Positions 5,073 through 12,594 of a DNA stretch of 19,172 nucleotides are shown one piece after another (within the stretch, counting starts at the first letter, position 1; every line of letters starts with the position of its first letter). A program made the translations under genes and the position numbers. The notes under the pieces are model-generated. The model was not told the DNA's origin, made no database searches, and worked only from the letters and a program-made list of their open reading frames with translations. Source of the DNA: an uncultured Oscillibacter sp. (GTDB taxonomy: Bacteria; Bacillota; Clostridia; Oscillospirales; Oscillospiraceae); contig CAMNAE010000006.1 of NCBI GenBank assembly GCA_946530565.1, forward strand, positions 1-19,172. The letters are read 5' to 3'.

Positions 5073-7856
5073 TCATTGTTGATGCTCCAGCGCCGCGACC
5101 AGCTCCTGGTAGCGCTTCATCAAAAAGGCGACGCAGCTGGCTTCGGTGGTGGTTTTGATGTCGAGGCCGTAGGCGCGCATGACGGCCCTGTCGTTCTCCT
5201 GATGGGCGCGCCGCAGCTCCGGGGGCATCGTCACCTCATCGTAGAGGTCGGCGAGGCTGGAATCCGGATAGAGCGCGCGGGCGTCGAGGATCGCCTGGGC
5301 GGTCTGCTCGATCTTCGCACGCTGCTCGTCGGTCGGCTCCGGCCAGGGGAAGTTGTTGTAGACGATGCCTGCTGAATATCGGTAATCGCTTTTAATCCTC
5401 CCACACACAGTACGCATCCAAGCCATATGGACATTCGAAGTCATTATTCCAAAATGATATAAAGAAGCATCACGCATCATTAAATTCGCGTCACCGCACA
5501 GAGTGTTGCTGTCCATATATCCAAGAGGAATATAACGCCTTTTTTCTGAGGAATGTCGCGGAATTATGAGATAATTGTGAGAAGGCAAATTCTCAACGTG
5601 AAAATGTGTTGGCATATTGGCAATCTTTACGGTTCCGGGGCTTTTGCTTGCAAGCCTGAAATTTCTCACAGCTTCCACGCGCTTCATGCACTCGGGCATC
5701 TTATGTAATTCGTTGGGGGGGCATTTACCCAGCCAAAGACAAAAACGAGGCTTGCGATTTATAAATTCTTGAGCCCCATACCACGGCCTGAACCATTTTT
5801 CTGCCAATGGCTCTTTTTTTATAAACTTATCTTTTTCTTCTGGAGAAAACAAATAGTTTCCTCCGTCTATCGGCTTATTACCAATACCAATCTCCGGAAC
5901 ATCACATAATGGCTTGCTTCGATTTTCTATAAACACATTATCTGCGTCAATCAAATAGGCATTAATATGTGTTGCTCTTTGAGCAATTTTTCCCGAGAAT
6001 ATTTTGGGGGCAGCTGTGTTTTCTGAAATACTAAATCCGACAATCACACAATGCACATGTGCCTTGATTTTTGCCTCGCTGTCCCAACGGAATGTATGGT
6101 ATGCGTAATCAATGTGAGTACCCTCTGCAAACAGTGGTTTCCAGAGAGTTGCAACAGAATCTCCCTGCGACACAGAATTTGTCGAAACAAGGGCGCCGCG
6201 TATGCCAGTTCCCTGCATGATGTCAACTGCTTTCTTATACCAGCATGCAACATAATCCAAGTTGCCGGCGTTTTTCCAGTCCTCGAATATGCTGTTGACA
6301 TCTTCTTTTTGCTCATTGCTCATCAGTCGAGCACCCACAAACGGCGGATTCCCCATGATGTAGTTCAGCTCGCTCTTCGGCACGACGCTCTCCCAGTCGA
6401 TGCGCAGCGCGTTGGCCTCGACGACGTTCGCGTTCGTTTTGAGCGGCAGGAAGTCAAGGCTCATGTGTACAACGTTCTCGGTCTCCTGGAGCATCTGGCT
6501 CTCGGCGATCCAAAGCGCGGTCTTCGCGACCGTCACGGCGAAGTCGTTGATCTCGATGCCGTAGAACTGCCCGATGGAGACCCGGATCGGGTTTGCCATG
6601 CCGAGCACGATCTGATCGCGGTTCAAAAGGGCGATGACCTCGTTTTCCATGCGCCGGAGCGAGAGATAGGTCTCGGTGAGGAAGTTGCCCGAGCCGCAGG
6701 CGGGATCCAGGAATTTGAGCCCGGCGAGCTTTTCCTGAAACGCCCGGAGCTTCGTATCGCGCGTTTTGTCGACGGCGATCGCTCTGATCTCCGCGAGTTC
6801 GTCTCTCAGCTCATCCAGAAACAGCGGGTCGATGACCTTGTGGATGTTCTCGATGCTCGTGTAGTGCATACCGCCGGCGCGGCGGGTCACGGGGTTCAGC
6901 GTGCTCTCGAACACGGCGCCGAAGATCGTCGGGCTGATGGCCGACCAGTCGAAGTCGCCGCTCGCACGGTTTAAAATGATGTCGAGGACCTCCGGCGTAA
7001 AGGGCGGGATCTCGATGTTTTCATCGGAAAAGAGCCCGCCGTTCACATAGGGGAAGGCTGCGAGCAGCGGATCATCGCTTGCAAGATAGGGGTCGCGGTC
7101 TTCCGGCTTTTGGTCGAGCACGCGGAAGAGGTTTTTCAGTGCGCTGCGCGCGCCCCTGGCGTCGAACTGTGCCATATAGTCGTGGAAGAGATTGTGGCGG
7201 CCGAAGATGCCGGCGTCCTCGGCATAAAAGCAGAAGACGAGGCGCACGCACAGCGCGTTCAGACTCTTTAAGGACTCCGGCGCGTCGGGGCTGGCGTACT
7301 GCCTGTGCAGCGCGTCGTAGATCACGCCCACAAGCTCGCCGGCCTGCAGTGAGATCTCCATCTCCTTGCGGATGTTCTCATCGCCGGCGTTTACAAGAAA
7401 GCTGAGGCGGTAATACTCTTTTTCAAGGTCCTCGAGCAGCAGCACCTCGGGGTCCCCGTTCGGCTGCTCCATGTCGTAGATGTGGAACTCCCGGAAGTTG
7501 CAGGTCACGATCCAGCGCGGGCGCTGGGAGTAGGGAAGCTCCGCAGAATAGCGCTTCGCCTGCTGAAAGGGCGTTAAAAACGTGCCGTCGGACTGCCGGA
7601 TCCCTCGTCGAAGATCCTTTCCGAGGCTCTTCTGCTCGATCATGACATGGGTCGAAGGGATCATCCCGTCGATGAAGCTCGTGTTGTCGAGCCTGACCTG
7701 CTCTTCAAAGGTGATGAAATTCGTGACGTCCTGTACGCCCAGAACATCATGCAAAAGCGAGAGCCAAAAGGTCTGGCTCTGGCCCTTTTCGTAGCCCTTA
7801 TCCTTCCACTGTGCCGCAAATTTCGCCGCCGCGGCCCGCTGCTCCGCCTGGGTCAT
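5073..7856 (-). CDS. MmeI-like type IIG/IIL restriction-modification enzyme (single chain)
   Basis: The 927-residue protein is expected to methylate adenine in its DNA target and cut nearby when the site is unmethylated. Visible parts in order: an N-terminal PD-(D/E)XK nuclease with D63, E74 and K76 in FIDGMIPSTHVMIEQKS; a helical spacer; a gamma-class N6-adenine methyltransferase with motif I (FLDPACGSGNFL, about residues 380-392) and motif IV NPPF (about 501); a target-recognition region; and a short helical C-terminus. Length and order fit the MmeI family, where one specificity domain serves both activities. The start was set at 7856 because GGGAGG lies 8 nt upstream; the nine preceding codons have no such site. 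The segment encoding about residues 507-829 (5370-6335) is noticeably AT-rich while both flanks are GC-rich, suggesting a swapped specificity region. No frameshift or lost catalytic residue is seen. The recognition sequence cannot be deduced. Confidence 0.9.
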   Translation of the reverse strand: MTQAEQRAAAAKFAAQWKDKGYEKGQSQTFWLSLLHDVLGVQDVTNFITFEEQVRLDNTSFIDGMIPSTHVMIEQKSLGKDLRRGIRQSDGTFLTPFQQAKRYSAELPYSQRPRWIVTCNFREFHIYDMEQPNGDPEVLLLEDLEKEYYRLSFLVNAGDENIRKEMEISLQAGELVGVIYDALHRQYASPDAPESLKSLNALCVRLVFCFYAEDAGIFGRHNLFHDYMAQFDARGARSALKNLFRVLDQKPEDRDPYLASDDPLLAAFPYVNGGLFSDENIEIPPFTPEVLDIILNRASGDFDWSAISPTIFGAVFESTLNPVTRRAGGMHYTSIENIHKVIDPLFLDELRDELAEIRAIAVDKTRDTKLRAFQEKLAGLKFLDPACGSGNFLTETYLSLRRMENEVIALLNRDQIVLGMANPIRVSIGQFYGIEINDFAVTVAKTALWIAESQMLQETENVVHMSLDFLPLKTNANVVEANALRIDWESVVPKSELNYIMGNPPFVGARLMSNEQKEDVNSIFEDWKNAGNLDYVACWYKKAVDIMQGTGIRGALVSTNSVSQGDSVATLWKPLFAEGTHIDYAYHTFRWDSEAKIKAHVHCVIVGFSISENTAAPKIFSGKIAQRATHINAYLIDADNVFIENRSKPLCDVPEIGIGNKPIDGGNYLFSPEEKDKFIKKEPLAEKWFRPWYGAQEFINRKPRFCLWLGKCPPNELHKMPECMKRVEAVRNFRLASKSPGTVKIANMPTHFHVENLPSHNYLIIPRHSSEKRRYIPLGYMDSNTLCGDANLMMRDASLYHFGIMTSNVHMAWMRTVCGRIKSDYRYSAGIVYNNFPWPEPTDEQRAKIEQTAQAILDARALYPDSSLADLYDEVTMPPELRRAHQENDRAVMRAYGLDIKTTTEASCVAFLMKRYQELVAALEHQQ

Positions 7857-7917
7857 CCGTGCTGCCTCCCGTCTGAATGTCAAAAAGCCTCATACTTCTC
7901 ACGATCTGTTTGGACTG

Positions 7918-7946
7918 ATTATAGCAAAAGCCGCTGCCGTCCGCAA
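7918..7946 (-). promoter_or_regulatory. Predicted promoter of the restriction-modification gene
   Basis: On the minus strand: TTGCGG (7941-7946), a 17-nt spacer, then a perfect TATAAT (7918-7923) with an extended -10 TG (TGCTATAAT). The start of transcription would be near 7911, giving a ~55-nt leader to the ATG at 7856. It lies just past the terminator of the upstream TerD-like gene, so the enzyme is transcribed independently of that gene. Confidence 0.75.
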
Positions 7947-7962
7947 GGGCGAGGGCGGCGGC

Positions 7963-8008
7963 AAAAACCGCGCCCCTGCCTGTATTTCGGCGGGGGGCGC
8001 GGTTTTTT
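7963..8008 (-). terminator. Intrinsic terminator of the TerD-like gene
   Basis: A 14-bp stem (AAAAACCGCGCCCC at 7963-7976 with its complement at 7994-8007) has a 17-nt loop. On the minus strand it ends in GGTTTTT about 12 nt past the TerD-like stop codon. The A/T tracts are symmetric, so it could also stop transcription arriving on the + strand. Confidence 0.88.
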
Positions 8009-8019
8009 AAAAATGCGGA

Positions 8020-10029
8020 TCAGGCAGGCGCTTCACCGGGCTCGTCCATGAAGAAGTTTTCGTCGATCAGGCTGATCTCTTTGTCTCTTTCGGCCTTTCC
8101 CATGACCAGGACTGCGTCCGCTTCTTCTTCGCTTGCGCAGAGCTCAGCTTCCTGGGCTTTGAGCAGCAGTTCAAGATAGCGCCGCAGGGACAGCTTCCCC
8201 TGCCGATGCTCCGGCCCGCTATACCAGTTATAGCTCCAGCTTTGCGGCACGCCGTCGAACACGAGGCAGCGGCTGCGGACGTCGAAATAGCCGTAGTTGA
8301 TCGTCGCGCATTTCTGACGCAGATCGTGGTGGAAGAAGCAGTTCGCCTCGCTGTAGAGTGCGGAAGGTTCTGCGCCGTCGGCATCCGCGGGGACCGCCAT
8401 GAGCCCGACATAGCAGGTCTCGACCGAGGCAAAGTCCCTGCGGCCGGAGAACAGGTGAATATTGGCATGGACCCGATCGAGCGGGGCGGTCAGGTCGATG
8501 TCGATATATTCCGCGGCGTCGGAGTGGGTGATATCACCCGAGAAAACGACGCCGGAGTCCCGAAATGCGGCGTTCCAGCCTGCGCCGTGTGCCTGGCCAG
8601 AAAGGTCTGTGTACCCGGCATGCAGATCCACATCGACGCGCTCCGGGTCGTTCCAGTACACAAAGAAGCGCAGGCGGTCGATCCCCTGCGGAATGCGAAC
8701 GGCGATCCCGCTGCGAAGATAACCGCCCTCGGCGGATTTTTCGTTTGCACGGATCTCCGAGACGTCCAGGTCATATGCGTCCAGCTTAAAGAAGACCTTT
8801 TTGCTTCGGAGCGCCGTGTGCATGCTGCGGAGCCGGGCAGAGAGCAGCGTTTCAAAGGCATTATAGAGCACAGCGCTGTCGGCGCGCTCTTCTTCGCGCA
8901 GCTTTCCAAAATAGGTCAGATTCGTCACAAGCGTCTGCGTGCTCAGGGCAGACGCCTTTTTCACCAGAACGCCGACGACTTCTTCTGGCGGGTAGCCGAG
9001 CCGCAGCAGCCAAGCAAGCATGCGCAGCATCATGCCTGGCCGCTGCGCGATGAAGTCGAGCGCAGCGTCGTCCTTTGCGGCAAGCAGGGATTTGGCGGTG
9101 CTCTCCCAGGAGCGGAGCGTTCCGTCCCGCAAGGCGTTGACGGCTGCCATGTGAGCGTCTGAGCGTGAATACACGGAGTAGTCGAGATACTGCAGCAGCA
9201 GAATGTTGCGTTCCGCGCGCCTGCCCGACAGGATCAGGTTCGCGCGGAAGTCCTGTACGGCGTAGCTTTCGAGCAGTTTTACGAGAAAGCGCTTTTCGTT
9301 CGTGCGGAAGTGATAGTGATACCTGTGCAGAAGAACATCCACACAGCGCAGCGCATCACCGCTGTGCTGACAGAGCGTGCGGAGCATTTGGAATGCGGCC
9401 TCGCGGTCTTCCATTTCGACGAGCACGCCGTAGAGCGTATTCAGATTTTCCTTAAAGCCCACCTTCAGGCCGGATACCGCGTCGGCTGTGAGATGCCTGA
9501 CAGCTGTGCTGACGATCTCCTGCTCCGGCAGCGTCATCCGCTCCCGGCGGGAAAGGATCATCTGAAAAGGCACAAGATAGCGCGACTCGGCAGGCAGCAG
9601 GCGGAGCGTTTTCGCCTCCAGTACCCTGCGCTGCGGAGCGGCCGGACTGGTTCGTCTCTCGCCCGGAAGCCAGCCACGGCTGACCCGCTCGCCGGAGATC
9701 GCTTCCAGGCCGTAGGTCGAAAAATAGTGCAGCAGCTGATGGAAGCGGAAGACCGCCTCGGACATATGCATGACCTCATCAGGGAAGCCGGGGTACATCG
9801 GCTCGGCGGGCACCGTATCCAGCATGGCGGAGATTTGGTCATAAAAGCCGCACAGCGAGGGGCTGACAGCGATGCGAAGAAGATCCGCAGGGGCGAGCAC
9901 ATAGCCGAGGGTCCTGAGGTTTTCGTTCAGCGTGACCGCTTTCACAAGAAGCGCATCGGACAGCGCGGCGTCGCCCTTTTCATAGACCGCCAGACGCAGT
10001 TCAGTGAGCAGAAGCTTGTCGTATTCCAT
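8020..10029 (-). CDS. TerD-domain protein, MXAN_6230/SCO0854-like
   Basis: The 669-residue product has a long helical N-terminal two thirds (about 1-430, with repeated Leu/Arg-rich helices such as LLVEMEDREAAF-type segments) and a beta-rich C-terminal part. The segment at about residues 445-510 resembles the TerD-related domain of this group: RLRFFVYWND, then RVDVDLHAGYTDL, and GVVFSGDITHSDAAEYIDID. The Asp-rich strands resemble those that bind calcium in TerD proteins. The family is associated with tellurite and stress-response (ter) loci and has been speculated to belong to a metal-linked membrane stress or phage-response complex. No other ter gene is in the window, and I see no RING-type zinc motif at the C-terminus. 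ATG at 10029 was chosen because GAGGAGGG lies 8 nt upstream; the TTG two codons earlier is too close to it. Transcription ends at 7963-8008. Confidence 0.6.
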   Translation of the reverse strand: MEYDKLLLTELRLAVYEKGDAALSDALLVKAVTLNENLRTLGYVLAPADLLRIAVSPSLCGFYDQISAMLDTVPAEPMYPGFPDEVMHMSEAVFRFHQLLHYFSTYGLEAISGERVSRGWLPGERRTSPAAPQRRVLEAKTLRLLPAESRYLVPFQMILSRRERMTLPEQEIVSTAVRHLTADAVSGLKVGFKENLNTLYGVLVEMEDREAAFQMLRTLCQHSGDALRCVDVLLHRYHYHFRTNEKRFLVKLLESYAVQDFRANLILSGRRAERNILLLQYLDYSVYSRSDAHMAAVNALRDGTLRSWESTAKSLLAAKDDAALDFIAQRPGMMLRMLAWLLRLGYPPEEVVGVLVKKASALSTQTLVTNLTYFGKLREEERADSAVLYNAFETLLSARLRSMHTALRSKKVFFKLDAYDLDVSEIRANEKSAEGGYLRSGIAVRIPQGIDRLRFFVYWNDPERVDVDLHAGYTDLSGQAHGAGWNAAFRDSGVVFSGDITHSDAAEYIDIDLTAPLDRVHANIHLFSGRRDFASVETCYVGLMAVPADADGAEPSALYSEANCFFHHDLRQKCATINYGYFDVRSRCLVFDGVPQSWSYNWYSGPEHRQGKLSLRRYLELLLKAQEAELCASEEEADAVLVMGKAERDKEISLIDENFFMDEPGEAPA

Positions 10030-10061
10030 GTGCAAGACCCTCCTCTTTTCAAGAAAAAAGC

Positions 10062-10219
10062 GTAACTATTCAGTACCCCTGTCAGGAAAGAGCGTAAGCG
10101 AAGGATCTCTCGTTAGAGGAATGATCTGCTTCACGAAAGAAAAGTGCAATAAACGATAGATTCTTCGTCGCTTCGCTCCTCTTAAATGACAGGTTTTTGG
10201 GAGGTATCTGAACAGTTAC
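10062..10219. repeat. MITE-like inverted-repeat element, 158 bp
   Basis: The ends are near-perfect inverted repeats: GTAACTATTCAG at 10062-10073 and CTGAACAGTTAC at 10208-10219 (11 of 12 pairs). They are followed inwards by CTGTCA (10079-10084) and TGACAG (10187-10192). The interior is also an imperfect palindrome (AAGAGCGTAAGCGAAGGATCT against AGATTCTTCGTCGCTTCGCTCCTCTT). The flanks AAAAAGC (10055-10061) and AAGAAGC (10220-10226) agree at 6 of 7 bases, a possible decayed target-site duplication. There is no coding capacity. It fits a non-autonomous, transposase-dependent element and would fold into a long hairpin in RNA. Confidence 0.6.
10121..10149 (-). promoter_or_regulatory. Weak promoter candidate inside the MITE-like element
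   Basis: On the minus strand: TTGCAC (10144-10149), a 17-nt spacer, GATCAT (10121-10126, 4/6 to TATAAT). It points at the TerD-like gene. A second candidate, an extended -10 TGCTATCAT (TATCAT at 10330-10335), lies upstream of the element without a clear -35. Either could drive the gene. Confidence 0.25.
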
Positions 10220-10430
10220 AAGAAGCAAGCCATTTGGTGACGATATCCTGCGCCGATCATATCACCGGAATCCGAAGTCGATTAAAAGTATGTCACCGCA
10301 AAGGACGCAGGAACGCTTGCTTTGGCCTTATGATAGCATGCGAAGAGAAGAAAGAAAAGTGAACTGGCGGTTTACTGTTTTTCAGGAGACGTTTTGCTGG
10401 TGATCCGCCGCGCAGCCGTCCGCACAGAAG
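10220..10430. other. Non-coding stretch with crossing inverted repeats
   Basis: No gene is supported here. Three short complementary pairs occur: AAGCAAGC (10223-10230) with GCTTGCTT (10315-10322); GGTGAC (10236-10241) with GTCACC (10292-10297); and TCCTGCG (10246-10252) with CGCAGGA (10306-10312). The last two cross, so as RNA they would form a pseudoknot or alternative folds. They may be remnants of another small element or chance. Confidence 0.3.
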
Positions 10431-10473
10431 CGCCAGCCCCGCCGTAACGCGCGAGCGTCCGGCGGGGCTGGCG
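10431..10473 (-). terminator. Hairpin after the pRiA4b-like gene (probable terminator)
   Basis: A perfect 14-bp GC-rich stem (CGCCAGCCCCGCCG at 10431-10444 with its complement at 10460-10473) starts 7 nt beyond the stop codon at 10481. There is no real U-tract on the minus strand (CTTCTGTG follows), so termination may be partial. Confidence 0.6.
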
Positions 10474-10480
10474 TACGTAT

Positions 10481-11599
10481 TTAATTTCCAAGCGCTTTGC
10501 CCATGGCCGCGGGCGTGAAGCCGCGGTTGTAGAAGGTGGGGGAGTGGTTGCAGACGCCCTGGATGAGGGGCATGAGCCGTCGGACATCCTGCTCGCGCAG
10601 GCGGATCCTGCGGTCCCGGAAGACGCCCATGACCGTGTCGATCGAGTGGCCGAAGGCGGCGCTGTGGTGGATCGTGGAGACAAGCCCGTACGCGTTCGGC
10701 TCCGGCAGACGGAGCTCACTCATCAGGAAGGCCAAAAGCTGCTTGTGATAATACTCGCTGGCGGGGAAGCCGTTTTCCAGGATCTCGTCGATCTCATCCT
10801 CGCGCATGATGTGCCAGGGCTTGCCGTTCTGCTCCCCGACCACATAGTCATAGAGCGACGGATCGTCGAGCAGCTCTTTGGAGACGACATCGCCTTCGTG
10901 CACGACGCACGCGCTGTCCTCCGCGGCGATATCTGAAAGGATCGCGGGGACCTCCTCAGGGTCAAGCCGCGGCTCGCTCGTCCGGCGGCAGAGGCGGCAG
11001 AATTTTTTGAGCGGCATGATCGCGTAGTAGGGCGGTACGATCTCATTGAGGCAGTCCAGCACCCACTGCTTCAGTGTCTCGCGGGTCCTTTCGGCGGGCG
11101 ATAACGGGCAGGAAAGCGCGAGCCGGGTGTCTTCCGCTTCCGAGAGCAGCTCGCGACGCGTCAAAGGCTCGTCGTCATCGACATAGAAGAAGCGGTCGCT
11201 GAGCTTCTGCTGAAGGGCCTCGTCATTTTCGGGGCTGCTGCTCTTTAAGAGCCGCGGCCAGAGCGGCGGCGTCTGCTCGCTGACGCTTTCGACCTGGAGC
11301 TTTAAGTAGAGCGGGCCGTTTTTGTACGAGAGCGTCTTCTCGCTCTGAAAGAGCGTGTCCAGAATCGTCCGGGAGGCGTCCAGCTCGCTGTCCTCTCTGA
11401 GGGGCTGTGCCTCGCTCGGCTCGCGCAGCGTCTGCTTGCGGAAGACGATGAAGGCGGCGTCATCGCCGCCCTTTACGCCATAGAGCGTGTCCAGAATGAG
11501 GCTGAGCGAGGAAAAGCTGATGGCGCCTGGCACAAGGCAGCGCTGCCAGACGGCGTGCTCCGCGGTGCGGTCGGTGATCTTGAGCTGATAGACGTTCAT
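10481..11599 (-). CDS. Plasmid pRiA4b ORF-3-like domain protein
   Basis: The 372-residue product opens with VYQLKITDRTAEHAVWQRCL and then VPGAISFSSLSLILDTLYG, matching the start of the pRiA4b ORF-3 / IS1096-passenger fold, in which a short beta-strand leads into a W-R-R-x-x-V-P motif. The family's biochemical role is not established. The rest is unusual: a charged middle, a helical segment with one C-x-x-C pair (KKFCRLCRR, no second pair seen), and a C-terminal part containing IHHSAAFGHSIDTVMG, NHSPTFYNRGFTPAAMG and many acidic residues. I cannot assign the C-terminal ~200 residues. ATG at 11599 was chosen because GGAGG lies 11 nt upstream and family similarity begins there; 38 further in-frame codons upstream run through the preceding terminator and are not coding. 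It is flanked by terminators on both sides, so it is probably monocistronic. Confidence 0.72.
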   Translation of the reverse strand: MNVYQLKITDRTAEHAVWQRCLVPGAISFSSLSLILDTLYGVKGGDDAAFIVFRKQTLREPSEAQPLREDSELDASRTILDTLFQSEKTLSYKNGPLYLKLQVESVSEQTPPLWPRLLKSSSPENDEALQQKLSDRFFYVDDDEPLTRRELLSEAEDTRLALSCPLSPAERTRETLKQWVLDCLNEIVPPYYAIMPLKKFCRLCRRTSEPRLDPEEVPAILSDIAAEDSACVVHEGDVVSKELLDDPSLYDYVVGEQNGKPWHIMREDEIDEILENGFPASEYYHKQLLAFLMSELRLPEPNAYGLVSTIHHSAAFGHSIDTVMGVFRDRRIRLREQDVRRLMPLIQGVCNHSPTFYNRGFTPAAMGKALGN

Positions 11600-11637
11600 A
11601 AAAGGTGATACCTCCGGAGAGTTTTTGATATAAAAGC

Positions 11638-11672
11638 AAAAGGCTGAGCACGTAGACCTGCCCAGCCTTTTT
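11638..11672 (-). terminator. Intrinsic terminator of the ABC permease gene
   Basis: The stem AAAAGGCTGAGCA (11638-11650) pairs with TGCCCAGCCTTTT (11659-11671), 12 of 13 positions, around an 8-nt loop. On the minus strand it ends CCTTTTGCTTTTAT, a U-rich tail. It lies about 60 nt after the permease stop. Confidence 0.82.
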
Positions 11673-11734
11673 AGAATGCCTGAGAAGCTGCGCTTAAAAC
11701 GCCTGATGTGCAAGCGTTTTATTTGAAATCAGGA

Positions 11735-12382
11735 TTAGACCCGGAAGTAGCTGAGCTTGCGCTCGGCCGCGCCGAGAAGAAGCGTGAGGATGCCGCACAT
11801 GGCGAGGTAGAAGACCGCGGAGTAGAACAGCGGCCAGATGATCGCGTTGCTCGCGATGTACTCCTGGGCGAGGAACGTGAGCTCCTTGACCGCGATGATG
11901 CGGGCGAGCGACGTATCCTTGACGAGCGTGATGAGCTCATTGCCCATCGGCGGGAGGATCCGCTTGACCACCTGCAGCAGCACCACGCGGAAGAAGATCG
12001 TGCTGCGGGTCATGCCGAGCACCTGTCCGGCCTCGTACTGGCCCTTCGGGATCGCCTCGATGCCGCCGCGGAAGATCTCGGAGAAGTAGCAGGCGTAGTT
12101 GATCGCAAAGGCGATGTAGACCGCCGACATGCGCCCGAGCGCGTACTGCGCGCCGATCAGGCCGGGGCCGTAGAAGATGATGATGAGCTGCAGCATGAGC
12201 GGCGTGCCGCGGATGATCCACACGAAGATCCGCACGACGGCGCGCAGCGGTCTGATCTTGGACATGGAGCCGAAGGCGATGATCATGCCGAGGATCGAGG
12301 CGCAGATCGCGGTCGAGAAGAAGATCTTCAGGCAGATGCCAAGTCCGCTCATTAAGTGTTGCGTGACGGCGCCAAGGGTCAT
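11735..12382 (-). CDS. Polar amino-acid ABC transporter permease (HisM/GlnP family)
   Basis: This 215-residue integral membrane protein would be the membrane channel of an importer for a polar amino acid, working with an ATPase and a substrate-binding protein. About five hydrophobic segments are visible. The family's N-terminal region is present (MSGLGICLKIFFSTAICASI), as are the conserved WIIRGTPLMLQL segment and the cytoplasmic EAA loop at about residues 107-124 (GIEAIPKGQYEAGQVLGM), which docks the ATPase. Length matches the family. ATG at 12382 has AAGGAG 8 nt upstream. Unusually, no ATPase or binding-protein gene is adjacent: it has its own promoter upstream and terminator downstream, and its neighbours are unrelated. 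Partner genes must be elsewhere if it functions. Substrate cannot be told from the permease alone. Confidence 0.9.
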   Translation of the reverse strand: MTLGAVTQHLMSGLGICLKIFFSTAICASILGMIIAFGSMSKIRPLRAVVRIFVWIIRGTPLMLQLIIIFYGPGLIGAQYALGRMSAVYIAFAINYACYFSEIFRGGIEAIPKGQYEAGQVLGMTRSTIFFRVVLLQVVKRILPPMGNELITLVKDTSLARIIAVKELTFLAQEYIASNAIIWPLFYSAVFYLAMCGILTLLLGAAERKLSYFRV

Positions 12383-12409
12383 AGAGAGCACTCCTTCAGG
12401 TCTCGATCG

Positions 12410-12448
12410 GGAGACGGTTCGTGCCCGGCGGGACGCCGGGCTGTCTCC
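12410..12448 (-). promoter_or_regulatory. Two-tier hairpin in the permease leader
   Basis: The outer arms GGAGAC (12410-12415) and GTCTCC (12443-12448) enclose an 8-bp GC-only stem, GCCCGGCG (12423-12430) with CGCCGGGC (12434-12441), capped by a 3-nt loop. It lies in the ~89-nt leader between the predicted start of transcription and the ribosome binding site. It could be an attenuator, protein-binding site or stabilising element. I recognise no known riboswitch class. Confidence 0.45.
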
Positions 12449-12477
12449 TGAGAATTTTAATTCGTTAATGCGCTACC

Positions 12478-12506
12478 ATTCTACCGTGATTCAAGGGAAA
12501 TGTAAA
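12478..12506 (-). promoter_or_regulatory. Predicted sigma-A promoter of the permease gene
   Basis: On the minus strand: TTTACA (12501-12506), 17-nt spacer, TAGAAT (12478-12483). Both boxes are 5/6 to consensus with ideal spacing. Transcription would begin near 12471. Confidence 0.75.
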
Positions 12507-12509
12507 GAG

Positions 12510-12565
12510 GAAAAAACGCCGAAAAGAGAAAAGCGGCGCGGCGCTCCGTTCGGGAGGAGCGCCGC
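12510..12565 (-). terminator. Terminator of the SLH glycosidase / LTA-synthase operon
   Basis: The stem GCGGCGCTCC (12538-12547) pairs with GGAGCGCCGC (12556-12565), 8-nt loop, about 30 nt past the LTA-synthase-like stop. Downstream on the minus strand are U-rich runs (CTTTTCTCTTTTC, then a small CGCCG/CGGCG hairpin and GTTTTTT at about 12511-12517), so termination may occur at either hairpin. Confidence 0.7.
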
Positions 12566-12594
12566 GTCCGCTGTCTTGCGCGAAAGAGCGGCGG

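Noticed and set aside
6051..6974. Open + strand frame (307 codons) opposite the restriction-modification gene
   Set aside because: It spans the boundary between the AT-rich and GC-rich parts of the real gene and shows no family similarity.
3323..7856. Whole block as a prophage or integrative element
   Set aside because: No integrase, transposase, phage structural gene, tRNA target or flanking direct repeat was found; only the base composition and gene types suggest acquisition.
8206..9162. Long + strand open frame (318 codons) opposite the TerD-like gene
   Set aside because: It is antisense to a complete gene with a strong ribosome binding site and terminator; no domain or start signal supports the + strand frame.
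12410..12448. Known riboswitch in the permease leader
   Set aside because: The hairpin is short and GC-only, and lacks the conserved bases of glycine, lysine, glutamine or T-box leaders, so no class is claimed.
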